Assembly (NCBI RefSeq): GCF_004664715.2
Contig: NC_051068.1
Location: 16,557,798-16,621,797 of the forward strand
Length of the DNA: 64,000 nucleotides
From: Peromyscus leucopus
Lineage: Eukaryota; Chordata; Mammalia; Rodentia; Cricetidae
Reading direction: 5' to 3'
Shown here: positions 47,450 through 61,473 of the stretch, in pieces
Layout: each line of letters begins with the position of its first letter
How positions within the stretch are numbered: the stretch's first letter is position 1
Notes under the pieces: model-generated
Database searches by the model: none
Told to the model about the DNA's origin: nothing
Seen by the model: only the letters and a program-made list of their open reading frames with translations
Translations under genes and position numbers: made by a program

Positions 47450-47770
47450 AAATAATAAAATAATGTTGTTGTTGTTTTTTAACCCAATCTACCTGGGCTA
47501 CAAAGGGAGGCCCTGCCTCAAAGTAAAAACTTCTTATGAAAGTCACCACAGGAGTTGGAGCTGGGTCTGTAGCTCCACTGGTAACTGCTTACCAAGGATG
47601 ACTGAAGCCCTGGGTTCAATCACTGGCACCACATAAACTGGGTATGATGGTGCTCACCTGCAATTTCAGCATTTGGGATAGGGAAGACCAACTATTCAAG
47701 CTCACATCAAAATTCAAGGCTAACCTGAGTTACTTAAAACCCTATCTCAAAAAGTGCTTGAGATATAGCT
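47235..47770 (+). mobile_element. B2/B3 with CA tail, then ID/B1 remnants
   Basis: 47235-47450: 'aagatggttcagtggttaac...cttcttctgacctcctcagg' ending in a CA run (47416-47448). 47550-47770: ID- and B1-like pieces (gctgggtctgtagctccactgg; caaggctaacctgagttac). Confidence 0.7.
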
Positions 47771-48363
47771 CAGGGACTAAATGCCCTTACAGGTGTGCCT
47801 CACAGAGGTTCAGCACCGCAGAAACCTGTTACCATCTCCATCTTTCACATGACACTGAGGGAAGAGTCAAGGATGTCAGTGCTTTGCTGTTTCAGTTTAA
47901 GCATTGCCTCTCTAACTGTGGAGAAGCAGACAGTAGTAGGCAAGGGGAATTCATGAACGAGAGCTGAGTCATGGTGAGATCATTTCTGTTGGGAAAAAAT
48001 GAGGGAGAAAATTGAAATTCTTATGAAATGGGCATCTTGACCAGACTTCAGACATAATGGTGCAGTCCAACTCAAAGGACCAGCTGATCCAGAGACAAAT
48101 GTCATGGCTAGTGAGCATAGCTTTCAGGAAAGCTGCTAGCCAACGTCCTGCTTTTGTTGAAGAATCCTGCTTGTGTTGGGAATGGCAGTCTCTCAATTCT
48201 CCTCATAGCTCAAGGATGCAGAGGAACCCTGTGGAAGGGTATGGGAACCATACACTTAGATAAGGGCCTTACTTTCAAAGATCAAGCAGGGTATTCAGAG
48301 GCAAAGGAGTCTGGGAATGAGTAAGGTGAGCTGAGTTTCAGCCCACATCAAAATCTAATATGA

Positions 48364-50891
<2,528 letters not shown>

Positions 50892-51517
50892 AAAATCTAA
50901 TATGATAGCTGTCCACAGATAGACATGAAGCTGGATGAAAACCATCGAGTCTGACATGTTTTGTTGGGGTAGAGGTGACTGATATCCAGGTGGAATTTGT
51001 GATTCCCTTTCTTCAACTGCAGCCTTTCCTAGCTATACTGTCCTGTGCCTGTTGGGATGCTGAGTACCCTGACACCCCAGTAAGCCAGATGTGCTGGCAA
51101 TGGGGATCTACAGTGAGTCTTGTCACCAGCCACAGCAGTGAGGCTGCATGTCTGTCCCTTCAGCCTGCAGCAGTGTCCCTGGAGTCCCCACCAGGTTCCC
51201 TTGCTCATGCCCCATCAGGACCTCTTCTGCCTATTGACAACCACGAGGCTCTTGACTTCTCTGCAGTCAAGAGCTCTCACTTGCTCTGCTTTCTCTTAGC
51301 AGCGCTATTCCCTTTGAATGTATGAAATAACTTCTGGTCATGCCTAGCATTTATTTTCTGTCTCCTGCTCCAAGATAACTCCCACAAAGATGTGGAGATG
51401 CTCAACTTTTTTGTTCATGCATGCTCCACAGGCCAGAGCCATGTAGGTACTCAAAGCATTTGCTGAATAAATTAAGAAATTTGACCATTAATTAATTAGC
51501 AATTAACCAGCCACTAA

Positions 51518-51662
51518 TTGGCTAGAGAGATGGCCTGGTTTCATATTTAACTATTAAGAACGTTCATCCAGCTTTTTACATGGGTACTGGGGATCCAAAC
51601 TTGGTCTTCAAGCTTACACAGCATGCATTTTATCTTCAACCATCTCTCCAGATCCCCTACTT
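51518..51662 (-). mobile_element. B3-like SINE fragment
   Basis: 'gggtactggggatccaaacttggtcttcaagcttac...atcttcaaccatctctccagatcccc' is a reverse B2/B3 head. Confidence 0.6.
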
Positions 51663-52269
51663 CTCATATTTATCTGAACCTCAGCATGGAGCAAATACAG
51701 TAATCTGGTAAAGGATGTAAAATAATTGAATGTTTTAAATGGAGTTTTAGATTCAGAAAAAAGATATAAGTATAGATCTTTATACTTTTTAACAAAAAGA
51801 GTGAAAAGTCATACAGAAGGTCCTGTATCTCAAGAGTCCTGGAGACCCAGGTTTTCAAAGTAAAGGGTTCAGACAAGTTCTGCCCTGGGCACTCTAGCCA
51901 GGTCAGGCTGGCCTCATCCTCAGAGAGTGTGCAAAACGTTAGGCTAGACGCACACATACCGTTCCACGGTGTGTTTTTCCTAAATTGTAATGCATTCACT
52001 TTTCAATTAGAAGATCAGTAAAACAGTTTTAAAGCTTTAAAAATAATCAGAGAATCCTGTAGTCCATGGTTATTCTTATTTGTTTATGGACAATTTGTAC
52101 ATGTGTTTCATATAGTTATAGCCATGGTAAACACAAACTTTTATGGCAGGACTTTTTAGCATAATATATTAGAATAATGTTTTATTGCTACATATATTTC
52201 ATATGTTCTATTTTATTTTATTGTCTTATTTTTTAATTCACAAATTTGAAGGCTTTCTCTTTTTTAAAA

Positions 52270-52462
52270 AAACTAATTTGTGTGTATGGGTGTTTTGCCT
52301 GCATGTATTTCTGTGTACTATATGTGTGTCTGGTGGCCCAGGAGGCCAGAAGAGGGCATCAGATTCCCTGGAACTGGAGTTCCAGATGGTTGTGAACCGC
52401 CATGTGGGTCCTCTGGAGGAGCAGACCGTGTTCTTAACTGCTGAGCCTCTCATCAGCTGTTA
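52270..52462 (-). mobile_element. B2/B3 SINE
   Basis: Reverse copy: 'gtgttttgcctgcatgtatttctgtg...agagggcatcagattccctgg...gttcttaactgctgagcct'. Confidence 0.85.
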
Positions 52463-54696
52463 TGTTCCATCTTAAAGTAACTACATGGTATCACATTGAG
52501 GAAATATTTTGTGTTTAATCATCCTTAAACCACCAGATTGAGTTTGTTGTCAAATATGTACTACAAATTTCTGTGGTGACTTTTTTTTTTTTTTACAGTA
52601 ACCCAGATGTATAGAAAACAATTTTTAGCAATGGACTAAATATTTTCAGACATTTAAAAACTCTGGCCAGGCTAATAGTCCCACGTTTTTGTTTTTTTAA
52701 GCAGACAAACAAAGGATGCAATATAAGACTGAAGTTTCAAAATCTAAGTCCAGATCTGACATTAAAACCTTAAAGCAAATGAACTCTTAAGGCACCTTTT
52801 AAGTCCCTAATATTAGCAACAAAGGACAACCTGAATAGCCTGTGCATACCAGACCATAGGTCATGAGCCTGCTGTGTCTGTTTGGGCTGCATAATACTTA
52901 TGATTTCTAAAGGACATTTGAAGGTAGAGAAGATGCCATCAAGCTAGTCAGAGCCCTCCTCTCTTCCCATGCACATGCATGTGCACATATGGGCTCACAT
53001 ACACCTGCACAATTCACAAACAGAAACATATGACACACAGCACAACCACATAAAATTACATACACTTAGCTACACACACATGCACACATAGACACATAAC
53101 CATACAAACAACATGCAACATAAATGTATGATATACACAGGCAACCACATATACATTGACATGTAATACATATAAATGTGCATGCACACATGTGCACGCA
53201 CACACACACATGCATACATACCCATACACCCTTTTGCCTTCCTACAAGTTCCTTGACCAGCAGAGGTGCCTGAGTTTATGTTGCCTCTGTTAATTAAGTG
53301 TTAAGAAATGGAGAACCACTGAAGTGATTCTGTGTACATGCACAATGAGTACATTTAGAGTTAATGCTGTCATAGTAACAGACAGTTTGACTGTAAACAA
53401 TGATCACGTAGACTCAGATATGTGCATACTTTGAATGTGTAAAATCATATTTTTACTTGTTCTGTTTCAAAAATTATGTCCTTTTTTGAGATTGCCTAGG
53501 ACCAGAAAAAAGGAAAAAAAGGAACCTGGCTGAATAATAATGATATTAGACTTATGAGGACAAATTCAACTTTTTAAGTACTTCAGATCTGTGGTGTATG
53601 GCTCTAGAATAAAAATAAGAGCAATTCAAATCATGTACAAAGAAATCCAAAGCTGGGATGATATATTCAAAAGTTTGTATTGAAACATGAAAGAAATAAA
53701 CATTTTGAAAGGGAATCTCTTTACATTGCCTAGTCTGCTTTTCCTATAGAATTCCACTTTTGTTTCCTGGGATGATGCCAAAGGAGTCTTTACCCTTGAA
53801 TTAATGTGTCTTACAGAGACTTAGGACAGTAAGCTGCCATCAAGCCACCCCGTCCTCATTATGCTACCTGTAACATCTGGAACTCAGGAAATAATAGGGT
53901 TATGAAATGGTTTTAGGACATTACAGTGTGAACTTGAACAACTCTTAAAAACTTGTTATAGGTTTATAGATAATTCTGTAGTGTCTGTTAAAAACACCTA
54001 CATTTACAATATAAAAATTAGCACTGTGATAATCCAATATTTACATAAATTCATATCTAATTAGTTCCCATACTGATTATAGGTTCACCTTTTTCAAATA
54101 TTAAATTAGTAAGCATTCAGAAACTTCAATACATAATAATTTTTAGAGGAATCAATACATTGACTAATTCAAGCATATATAAATATAAAAAGGTGAACAG
54201 GCTTTGTACATATTACTTTATTTTATGCTTGGCTTGCTCAGCACAAGCTCCCATCTTCATGACAAATGTCCTAGAGGGAGTGCTGGTACCAAGGCCACCA
54301 CAGCTGAGGCTACACAACCATGCCACTCAGGCAGTGGAAAGGAAGAAATCAGAAGGGACAATCAGGCATGTCCAGCTTGTTTCCTTGTAAGGGAGGCTCC
54401 CGAAAGTGTTTCTGAGTAATCCCAAATATATTAATGAAAGGGATCCTCTGTCCAGTATGCCTTTTTTCAACAATATCCCATCTATTCATTAGGTTTCAAG
54501 TCCTGCACATCCTCAGTCCAAGTGATCTAGATGCAGACCCATCTCCATCCCTTCTCAGCTTTCTGGCTAAAATTGAATGCAGTCCAATCCTCAATACTAG
54601 AGTTGGAGCACAGAAATATGCCCAGATCATATCCATACACTGCAGCCCACAGACCAAGTGATTGGGTCAGGACTTACTTGTGGCCATTCAGAATGA

Positions 54697-54862
54697 AATT
54701 TCTCCTCCTCCTCCTCCTCCTCCTTCTTCTTCTTCTCTTCCTCTTCTTCCTCTTCTCCTTCCTCCTCCTCTTCCTCTTCTTTTCTCCTTATTCTCTTTTT
54801 TCTCCTCCTCCTCCCTCCTCCTTTTTTTCCTCCTCCTCCTCCCCTCCTCCTCCTCCTTCTAC
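54697..54862. repeat. Polypyrimidine (CCT/CTT)n tract
   Basis: About 165 bp with almost only C and T on the plus strand, largely TCC and TTC triplets. Candidate H-DNA. Confidence 0.95.
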
Positions 54863-54892
54863 CAGGATATAAGATCATCAAAAGTAAGGATT

Positions 54893-55190
54893 TGGAGCTA
54901 GGAAGATAACTCAATTAACACCATGTAAGCATGAAGCCTCCCCAAAAGCTCACATAAAAAGGCTAGGAGCAGTGGTCTCAGTATTATCATAATCTCAGTG
55001 CTAGGAAGGTAGAAGCAGGTGAATCCTTGGGGCTCACTCATCAGCCAGTCTAGTCTAATCAGTAAGGTTCATGTCAGTGAGACACCTTCTCAAAATGCAA
55101 GTTGGACTGCAACTGAGGGACAGCATCCTACATCGAACTTCAACTTCCACATGCACATGTACCCACACAAATATGTATGTATTTAAGCAG
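54893..55190 (+). mobile_element. B3 SINE
   Basis: 'ggagctaggaagataactcaattaac...cagcatcctacatcgaacttc' followed by the CA run at 55198-55251. Confidence 0.65.
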
Positions 55191-55197
55191 ATGAGGA

Positions 55198-55251
<54 letters not shown>
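55198..55251. repeat. (CA)n microsatellite
   Basis: About 26 CA units at the 3' end of a B3 SINE. CA-rich scattered sequence also occurs at 53010-53225. Confidence 0.95.
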
Positions 55252-55590
55252 ACTTCATTTGCCTGTTTACACTGCCTCCCCAGCATTTTAAGCAGTGCCT
55301 GGAACAAAGCAGATGCTGAATAAATATGACTGAGGGAGGGTCAAATACCTAAGGCAAAGCTGGGAAGTGATCCAAGAGAAAAACTGGATTTTGATGACAT
55401 TTGTATCTGTGGTTTTGTTTTGAAGTCTGGAATCAGACAACATTCATTCTGTAAAACAGAATAGTGTTCCAATGAGATGAACAGACTGGTTCTGTGAACA
55501 GAAAGAGCTTCAAGGAAACAGAAAAAAAAGGATATTGACTGTTTCAAAGTTACCCTGCTTGTAATGTAGAGCCGGGATGGGAGATAGGAG

Positions 55591-56160
55591 TGTTCTGCCC
55601 AAATTAGGACACCCAAAGAGACCACTGGAGACCAAAGATGTCCAGAATGCATAGCAAGGTTTATTTCCTTTACAAGTCTCTACAGGGAACTCATCTTAAG
55701 CACTCATTGGCTGCAGCACAGCAAGGCAGGGAAGAGTTATTCTCTCTTGGGGAAGTTAGTTTTTATAGGCAAAAACCACAAAATTTCTTAGAGGGGAGGG
55801 AGTTAGTATGGGTCCATTTTCTATTGGTCCAGTTTTTCCCGGGCCTGGACTTTGTGTTATTCTAGCTTATCTGTTTGCCCTGTCAGTTTTACAACCCACC
55901 TCCAGGGTCTGGTCATGTTATCTCCGAAGAGGGGCATCTCGTGGTTAATCAGTCATCACCAGACATCCTTTGTTCTTTTGAAAACACCTTACTTCACCCT
56001 CTCCAGGAAGGGGGAACTGACTCAGTTCTGGTTATTTTTAAGATATCACTTCCCTCAGCTCTTTTGGGTTTCTGGGGGAACTGTGTCTGGGCCTTTGGTG
56101 AGGGTCTTTCAAGGAGAACAGGAAAAGAACTGATTAGCTAACATCCGGGTACTTCACGCT
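55591..56160 (-). mobile_element. Gammaretrovirus-type LTR, related to the one at 31797
   Basis: On the minus strand the order is CCAAT (complement near 55833), TATAAAAA (near 55765), AATAAA (55660-55665), then a U5 (GGTCTCTTTGGGTGTCC) and the end GCAGAACA at 55591. The R-U5 part aligns by eye with that of the 31797 LTR (AATAAACCTTGC...GCATTC...GGTCTC). The 5' edge is not clear, so the right coordinate is approximate. Confidence 0.65.
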
Positions 56161-56402
56161 GTTTCTTTTGTGCAAGGAGTAAGACACCAAGAGCATCTTT
56201 ATTGTTCTGCTTTAGACCGGCCTGTTAGGGAGGCATGCTGCTGTCTGGCTTGTTTCAGCCTGGTGGTGGGCAGCCTGAGCAGTCTCCCCGTTCTCTTTGA
56301 CTAAGTCCCTGGAGCCTGTGCAGGGCTTTAAATGATGCCTGTCCTCTGCTCCCGTTAGAGGGTGAGCTGCTTCTAGACCTTGACCTTGGGTAAAGGATGT
56401 CA

Positions 56403-56920
56403 TTCAAAGACCCTAACCCTTCAGGCTTACACCCCCCAAGCCCCAGGAGAATGAGGAACTAAAAAGCTAGTTCCAAGGGCAGACTGACTCAGCCATTTCT
56501 CAACGACCCTTACCACAATGTGTGGAGGTTTCTGTTAAGATATGTTGCTCACCTGTGACTGGGATAATTGCAAATGTTCCAGGAAAGACCACTGTAACCT
56601 TTGTGTAACTTTCACTTCCCCCCTTGAGGTTCTGGGAAAAATGTACATGATTGTACCTACCCTGTGATTAGGCCATGATCTTGTGAATTGGAACGGAATT
56701 GTATGGGAATTGTAATCTTATGACCTTGTATGGATTTTTTTCCTCTAAAAGTACCTATGTGGCTGCAGCAGGGTGTGACTCTTGCTCTTGGGAGGAGAGT
56801 AGCCCCACTGTACAGCCACATCAATAAACCTCTTTCTGTTTGCATCAACTGGACTGGAGTCTGGGTTCTTGGGGCACCCACCTGAGAAGGTAGTACCCTG
56901 GGTCTGGGGTCTATCATCAT
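56403..56920 (+). mobile_element. LTR-like element, plus strand
   Basis: A promoter-plus-polyA arrangement typical of an LTR: TCTAAAAG TATA-like box (56744), AATAAACC (56823) and a U5 reading gtctgggttcttggggcac. The left edge resembles the start of class I LTRs (aaagaccctaaccc) but is not certain. It lies back-to-back with the minus-strand LTR ending near 56160. Confidence 0.5.
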
Positions 56921-57004
56921 CTCTGCTCTGAGTAAGTTTCTTCATTAGGGAAACAGCAGCAGTAGTGATGGCATGGGTGGACATGAATTTTTTTTTTTTT
57001 AATT

Positions 57005-57170
57005 CTCTTTTTCTTTTTGGTTTTTCAAGACAGGGTTTCTCTGTGTATCTTTGGAGCTTGTCCTGGAACTGACTCAGTAGACCAGGCTGGCTTCGAACTC
57101 ACAGAGATCTTCCTGCCTCTGCCTTGGGAGTGCTGTGATTAAAGGCAGGTGCCACCACCACCCAAAGGGC
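57005..57170 (-). mobile_element. B1 SINE
   Basis: Reverse B1 with the ctttggagcttgtcctggaact variant, ending gtgccaccaccaccca. Confidence 0.88.
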
Positions 57171-57499
57171 ATGAGTTTTAAGAAGTGTGGCTAACCTGGA
57201 ATCAAGGCAAGCACCACTAAGTCTGATTTTAAAATCATATTTAAAAGCTCATGATTTTATTTAGAACTCTGTGCCTTGATTAAATCTATTTCTGGATCTT
57301 TCATCGTGCCAGTCAATACATATCCCTTTGGTTTGCTGCACCAGTTTGAGTATGGATTTCTCATTGGCAACCCAGTAATAACCAGGAAGCAGGTCTTAGC
57401 CTACAGTGGTTGGCAGGATCAAGAATATAGCCAGAAAGGGCTTAAATATTTAATAGTTTTAAACAAGACCATCATTTAACAAGAGAACTGTAAACAAAG

Positions 57500-57650
57500 T
57501 TGAGCATGGAGGTGAATGCCTGAAATTCCAGCCCTGGGGTGAGGGGGTGTGGAGGCAGGAGATCAGGATTTCAAGGTCATTTTTGACTGTATGGTAAGTT
57601 TGAGGTCAACATGGACTATGTCAGATGAGAGAGACAGACAGACAGAACAA
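57500..57650 (+). mobile_element. B1-like SINE
   Basis: 'gttgagcatggaggtgaatgcc...gaggtcaacatggactatgtcag' with a GAGACAGACAGACAG tail. Confidence 0.6.
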
Positions 57651-57825
57651 ATTAATAGATAGTAATTTGAATTATGAAGATATACAAATTTACTTTTTGA
57701 TGACATTTTTAGTTTTGGAAATCCAATCAGTCTTTTCAACAAATGGCATTAGAATAAATGAACAGCCACATTCAAAACCAGAAAAAAAGAAATTTTTGGA
57801 TTCATGTTTCATAATATTCATGAAA

Positions 57826-58962
57826 TGTTGCTTGAGTTTTTCTGCCTTGCCCACAGTCAGGACAAATCTCTGTCACCCGCCAGTCCCACAGCCGCTCAGA
57901 CCCAACCAAGTAAACACAGAAACTTATATTGCTTTCAAACTGTATGGCCGTGGCAGGCTTCTTATTAACTATTCTTATATCTTAAATTAATTCATTTCCA
58001 TAAATCTATATCTTAAAGTAATCCATTTCTACAAATCTATACCTCGCCACATGGCTGGTGGCTTATCAGCATCTTCACATGCTGCTGGTCATGGCGGCGG
58101 CTGCAGCGTCTCCTTCTGCCTTTCTGTCCTTTTATTTCTCCTCTCTGTTAGTCCCTCCTATCTTTCCTGCCTAGCCACGGCCGATTAGGTTTTATTTATT
58201 GACCAATCAGAACAACTTGACATACAGACCATCCCCCAGCACAGCCAAGTGCAGACCATCTCAAACACCTGCACTCAGGCCCATGGTCCTAATCATCCTC
58301 TATACGGACCTGCTGGGTAACGCCACAAAGAACCCAAGAAGGGCTCCCACAGGACATACAAATCATCCCACAGCACTTCCCCTTTTCTTTTTTTTAAAAA
58401 GGAAGGTTTTAACTTTTACACATCTCCAAAGCCAGCTTGGTATATTTGGGAATTTGGGCGTAGCTTCTCTTAACTACTTCCTGCTGGAGGGGGGCGCTGT
58501 ATCTTATGGGGACGCAAAGAATATTTAAGGATCATGGAGTAGTCCGTGAGGCTGTATCGTCTGAGCCAGTTGCCTTGAAACAATTCTGGATGTTGAATCA
58601 TCTGGGCCATGGTGTCATCAGAGACCTTCAGGGGGTCTTGGCTGGTCAAACCTGATGTGTCTTAATCTGGAACAAATCCATAGTCTCTGGCTTTCTGTGG
58701 AAACAAAAGCAGAGTCTCCTTTCCAAAGTAACACATCCTTATATCCAAATTTTAAAGTCAAAGTATCTTTAATATATACATATTGGTTTAACTCAACATC
58801 TTTTACGATCAAATGTTTTTCTGCAGTTAAAAATCCCAAAGACAATATAATCCAAACTCTCTGTGTGATATCCATCTTTACATGGCTTATTTTTTATATT
58901 ACTTTTACGCCACAAAGAACCCAAGAAGGGCTCCCACAGGACATACAAATCATCCCACAGCA
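57826..58962 (-). mobile_element. Provirus remnant: 3' LTR, polypurine tract, short internal region, 56-bp stub of 5' LTR
   Basis: The element is bounded by the 6-bp direct repeat ATGAAA (57820-57825 and 58963-58968). Read on the minus strand it has a 5' LTR stub beginning TGCTGTGGG (58962-58907), about 510 bp of non-coding interior, a polypurine tract (complement of 58376-58397), and a full LTR (58375-57826, 550 bp) starting with the same TGCTGTGGG and ending CA. The 56-bp stub is identical to the start of the full LTR. The rest of the 5' LTR and any coding region are missing. The 6-bp duplication fits class II (ERVK-like) integrases. No protein coding is visible. Confidence 0.85.
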
Positions 58963-59024
58963 ATGAAATTCCACTCAAAATGGATTACAGACCTAAACAA
59001 AAGATACAAATAAAAACCTCAGGC

Positions 59025-59120
59025 CAGGTGGAGGCTGGCCTCAAACTCACAGAGATCCACCTGTCTCTGCCTCCCAAGTGCTGGGAATAAAAGGTGTGTG
59101 CCACTACCGCCCAGCTTTTA
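59025..59120 (-). mobile_element. Partial B1 SINE
   Basis: 'aggctggcctcaaactcacagagatcc...ccactaccgcccagc', a 5'-less reverse B1. A forward B4-like copy lies at 59640-59740 with AAAC/ACC/ACA runs. Confidence 0.75.
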
Positions 59121-60659
59121 TAGATTTTTTTGAAAAATTTTTGTTATAAAGTTTCACAGACTGTATGTACCCAAAAATACCACACCTAGTATTTTATTTT
59201 GTAGCTATACCTGCTTCAATCACAGATTTATTTCAAAGGGTTATATGGTGTTCCTAGGAATGGCAAAAGCCTAGAGAGCTACATGTACATTAAGAAAGAG
59301 TTGATTGACCAAATGATTCTTTTACATGGGACACTACAAAATCACTAGAAAGAAGCAGCCACATGTGCAAGCTCCATGAGCAAGGAATTGCTCTCTTCTT
59401 TGATTATGAGTCAAGCCTAAGAAACAAGAATTATGTCTAGGTCTTCATTAAATATTAATTAAATAAATGAATATGGAATAACTGATGCATTTTTAAAATG
59501 AAGTACAAAATATGCATTTAGTTTGCCATTTAGATTTTAAAATGTAAATATATGTATGAATATATAGATATATATTTCGCATCTAAAAGGGTACACAACA
59601 GTTTGGTGACCATGTAGGTCACGGTTTCTCATACTTATAATTCCAACACTCAGGAAGCTAAGGCAGGAGGATTGCCTTAAGTATAAGCCCAGCCTAAGCT
59701 ACAGTTGAGACCATACAAACAAACAAACAAAAACACCACCACCACCAACAACAACAACAACAAAATGAGAATCTGGTGGCTATGATGAAGAAATTTAATG
59801 AGAGCTAGGGAAAGGAGGAAGATTTAATCTTATTGTATTCCTACTTACAAATAAAAGTCTCCAACAGACCAAGAGAAAGTATCATCAAAGGACCAATGAA
59901 GAACTAAAGAATATTGCAACAGAGACGTGGACAACTGATTAAAAAAGAATCCAAAGAGAAATTAGCAATACTTAAACTAAAAATGCAACGAATGCCAATA
60001 ACAACACAGCATTCCTCCATATATGATGCTTCCAAAAGAAAAGATCCTCAAAAGGAAGAGTTGGCATGGGTAGAGAGAGACGGACATGCTTTCTCTGTTC
60101 ATGAAAACATAAAAATATACACTTTCCTGGACACCATTCAGTCCTCAAGCACTTTTATAAATAGACAGTAAGGTATGACACTGTCTGTTGTCTTTAACTA
60201 AACATGCCCAACTTCAGTGTAGATGACATGGACATGGGAAACTCTACTCATAAATAGACTGAGTAACAAAGTTTTCTGTGTAGACTCAGTGAATCACAAT
60301 GCAGAAATCACAATGCAGTGATGAACCCCTTCTCCCTGAAGCTGTTTCTGTGGTCAGGGCATTTTATGAACAACAGAAGTGAAAATGGGACAGGAAGTAA
60401 TGAGCACAGCTTTGGGTTCCTCCAGCAAGTGGAAATGACCACATGTCCTCAACGACTCCAAGTTTCCTGTCGACCAGCCCTTCTAAACGCACACATATTT
60501 ACCTTTCAAGTCTGGTCTTCACTGTCATTAACTACTATCACCTTGTAAGTGAACATAGGGTCCTGTTTTTGCAAGAAGCAAAAATAACAAATCATAATTT
60601 AGCAAAAATATGATAGAGATTAATAAAGATATAACAGTATTCTTAAATTGTCTTTAATG

Positions 60660-60871
60660 TTTCTGTGTATGTGTACTTGTGTATGTGTGGGGGGATGATC
60701 ATGGTGCACATATGAGGTCAGAGGACAACTTGTGGGGGTCAGCTCTCTCTTACCATGTGAGTCACAGGGATCAATCTCAGATGGTCAGGCTTGACATCAG
60801 GGGTCTTTACCCAGTGAGCCACCTTGCCATCCTGTAAAACTGTAATTTAAAAAACAATTTTTCTCTCAAAT

Positions 60872-60918
<47 letters not shown>

Positions 60919-61071
60919 TGATTTTTTGAGACAGGGTCTCTCTGTGTAGCTTTGTGCCTTTCCTGGAACTCACTCTGTAGCCCAGGCTAGCCTCCATCAG
61001 GGGTCTTTACCCAGTGAGCCACCTTGCCATCCTGTAAAACTGTAATTTAAAAAACATTTTTTCTCTCAAAT

Positions 61072-61114
<43 letters not shown>

Positions 61115-61473
61115 TTATTTTTTGAGACAGGGTCTCTCTGTGTAGCTTTGTGCCTTTCCTGGAACTCACTCTGTAGCCCAGGCTAGCCTCCAACTCACAG
61201 AGATCCACTTGCCTCTGCCTCCCGAGTGCTGGGATTAAAGGTGTGTGCCACTACCGCATGGCTTCAAATTTATTTTTAATAGTGTATATGTGTGTTTATG
61301 TGTGTGTATATGCACACGACTCACAAACATGGGCTTGCATATGCATGGAGTTTAGAGGACAACTTGCAGAAATCAGTTCTCTTCTTCCACTGTGGGGTCT
61401 CAGGATGAACACAGGTCATCATCTGTCTTGGACAGCAAGCACCTTCACCTGCTAAGACATCTTCTCAGCCCTA
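60660..61473 (-). mobile_element. B2/B3 - B1 - B2/B3 cluster containing a local duplication
   Basis: Reverse B2/B3 at 60660-60838, TTTA runs and a truncated B1 (60920-60995), then the duplicated block with a complete B1 (to 61263), then another reverse B2/B3 (61268-61473: gtttagaggacaacttgcag...cacctgctaagacatcttctcagccc). Confidence 0.8.
60796..61191. repeat. Tandem duplication, 200-bp unit
   Basis: Copy 1 (60796-60995) and copy 2 (60996-61191) are near identical: they differ by one A/T change in the A/T run, length of the TTTA run, and a small gap after it. Each starts atcaggggtctttacccagtg and ends ggctagcctcc. The first B1 is cut at the junction. Confidence 0.95.

Larger units (their letters stand above)
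50906..54690. other. Intergenic, no gene seen
   Basis: AT-rich and, apart from B2/B3 copies and CA-rich sequence, without recognised features. Open frames here are short and unsupported. Confidence 0.5.
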
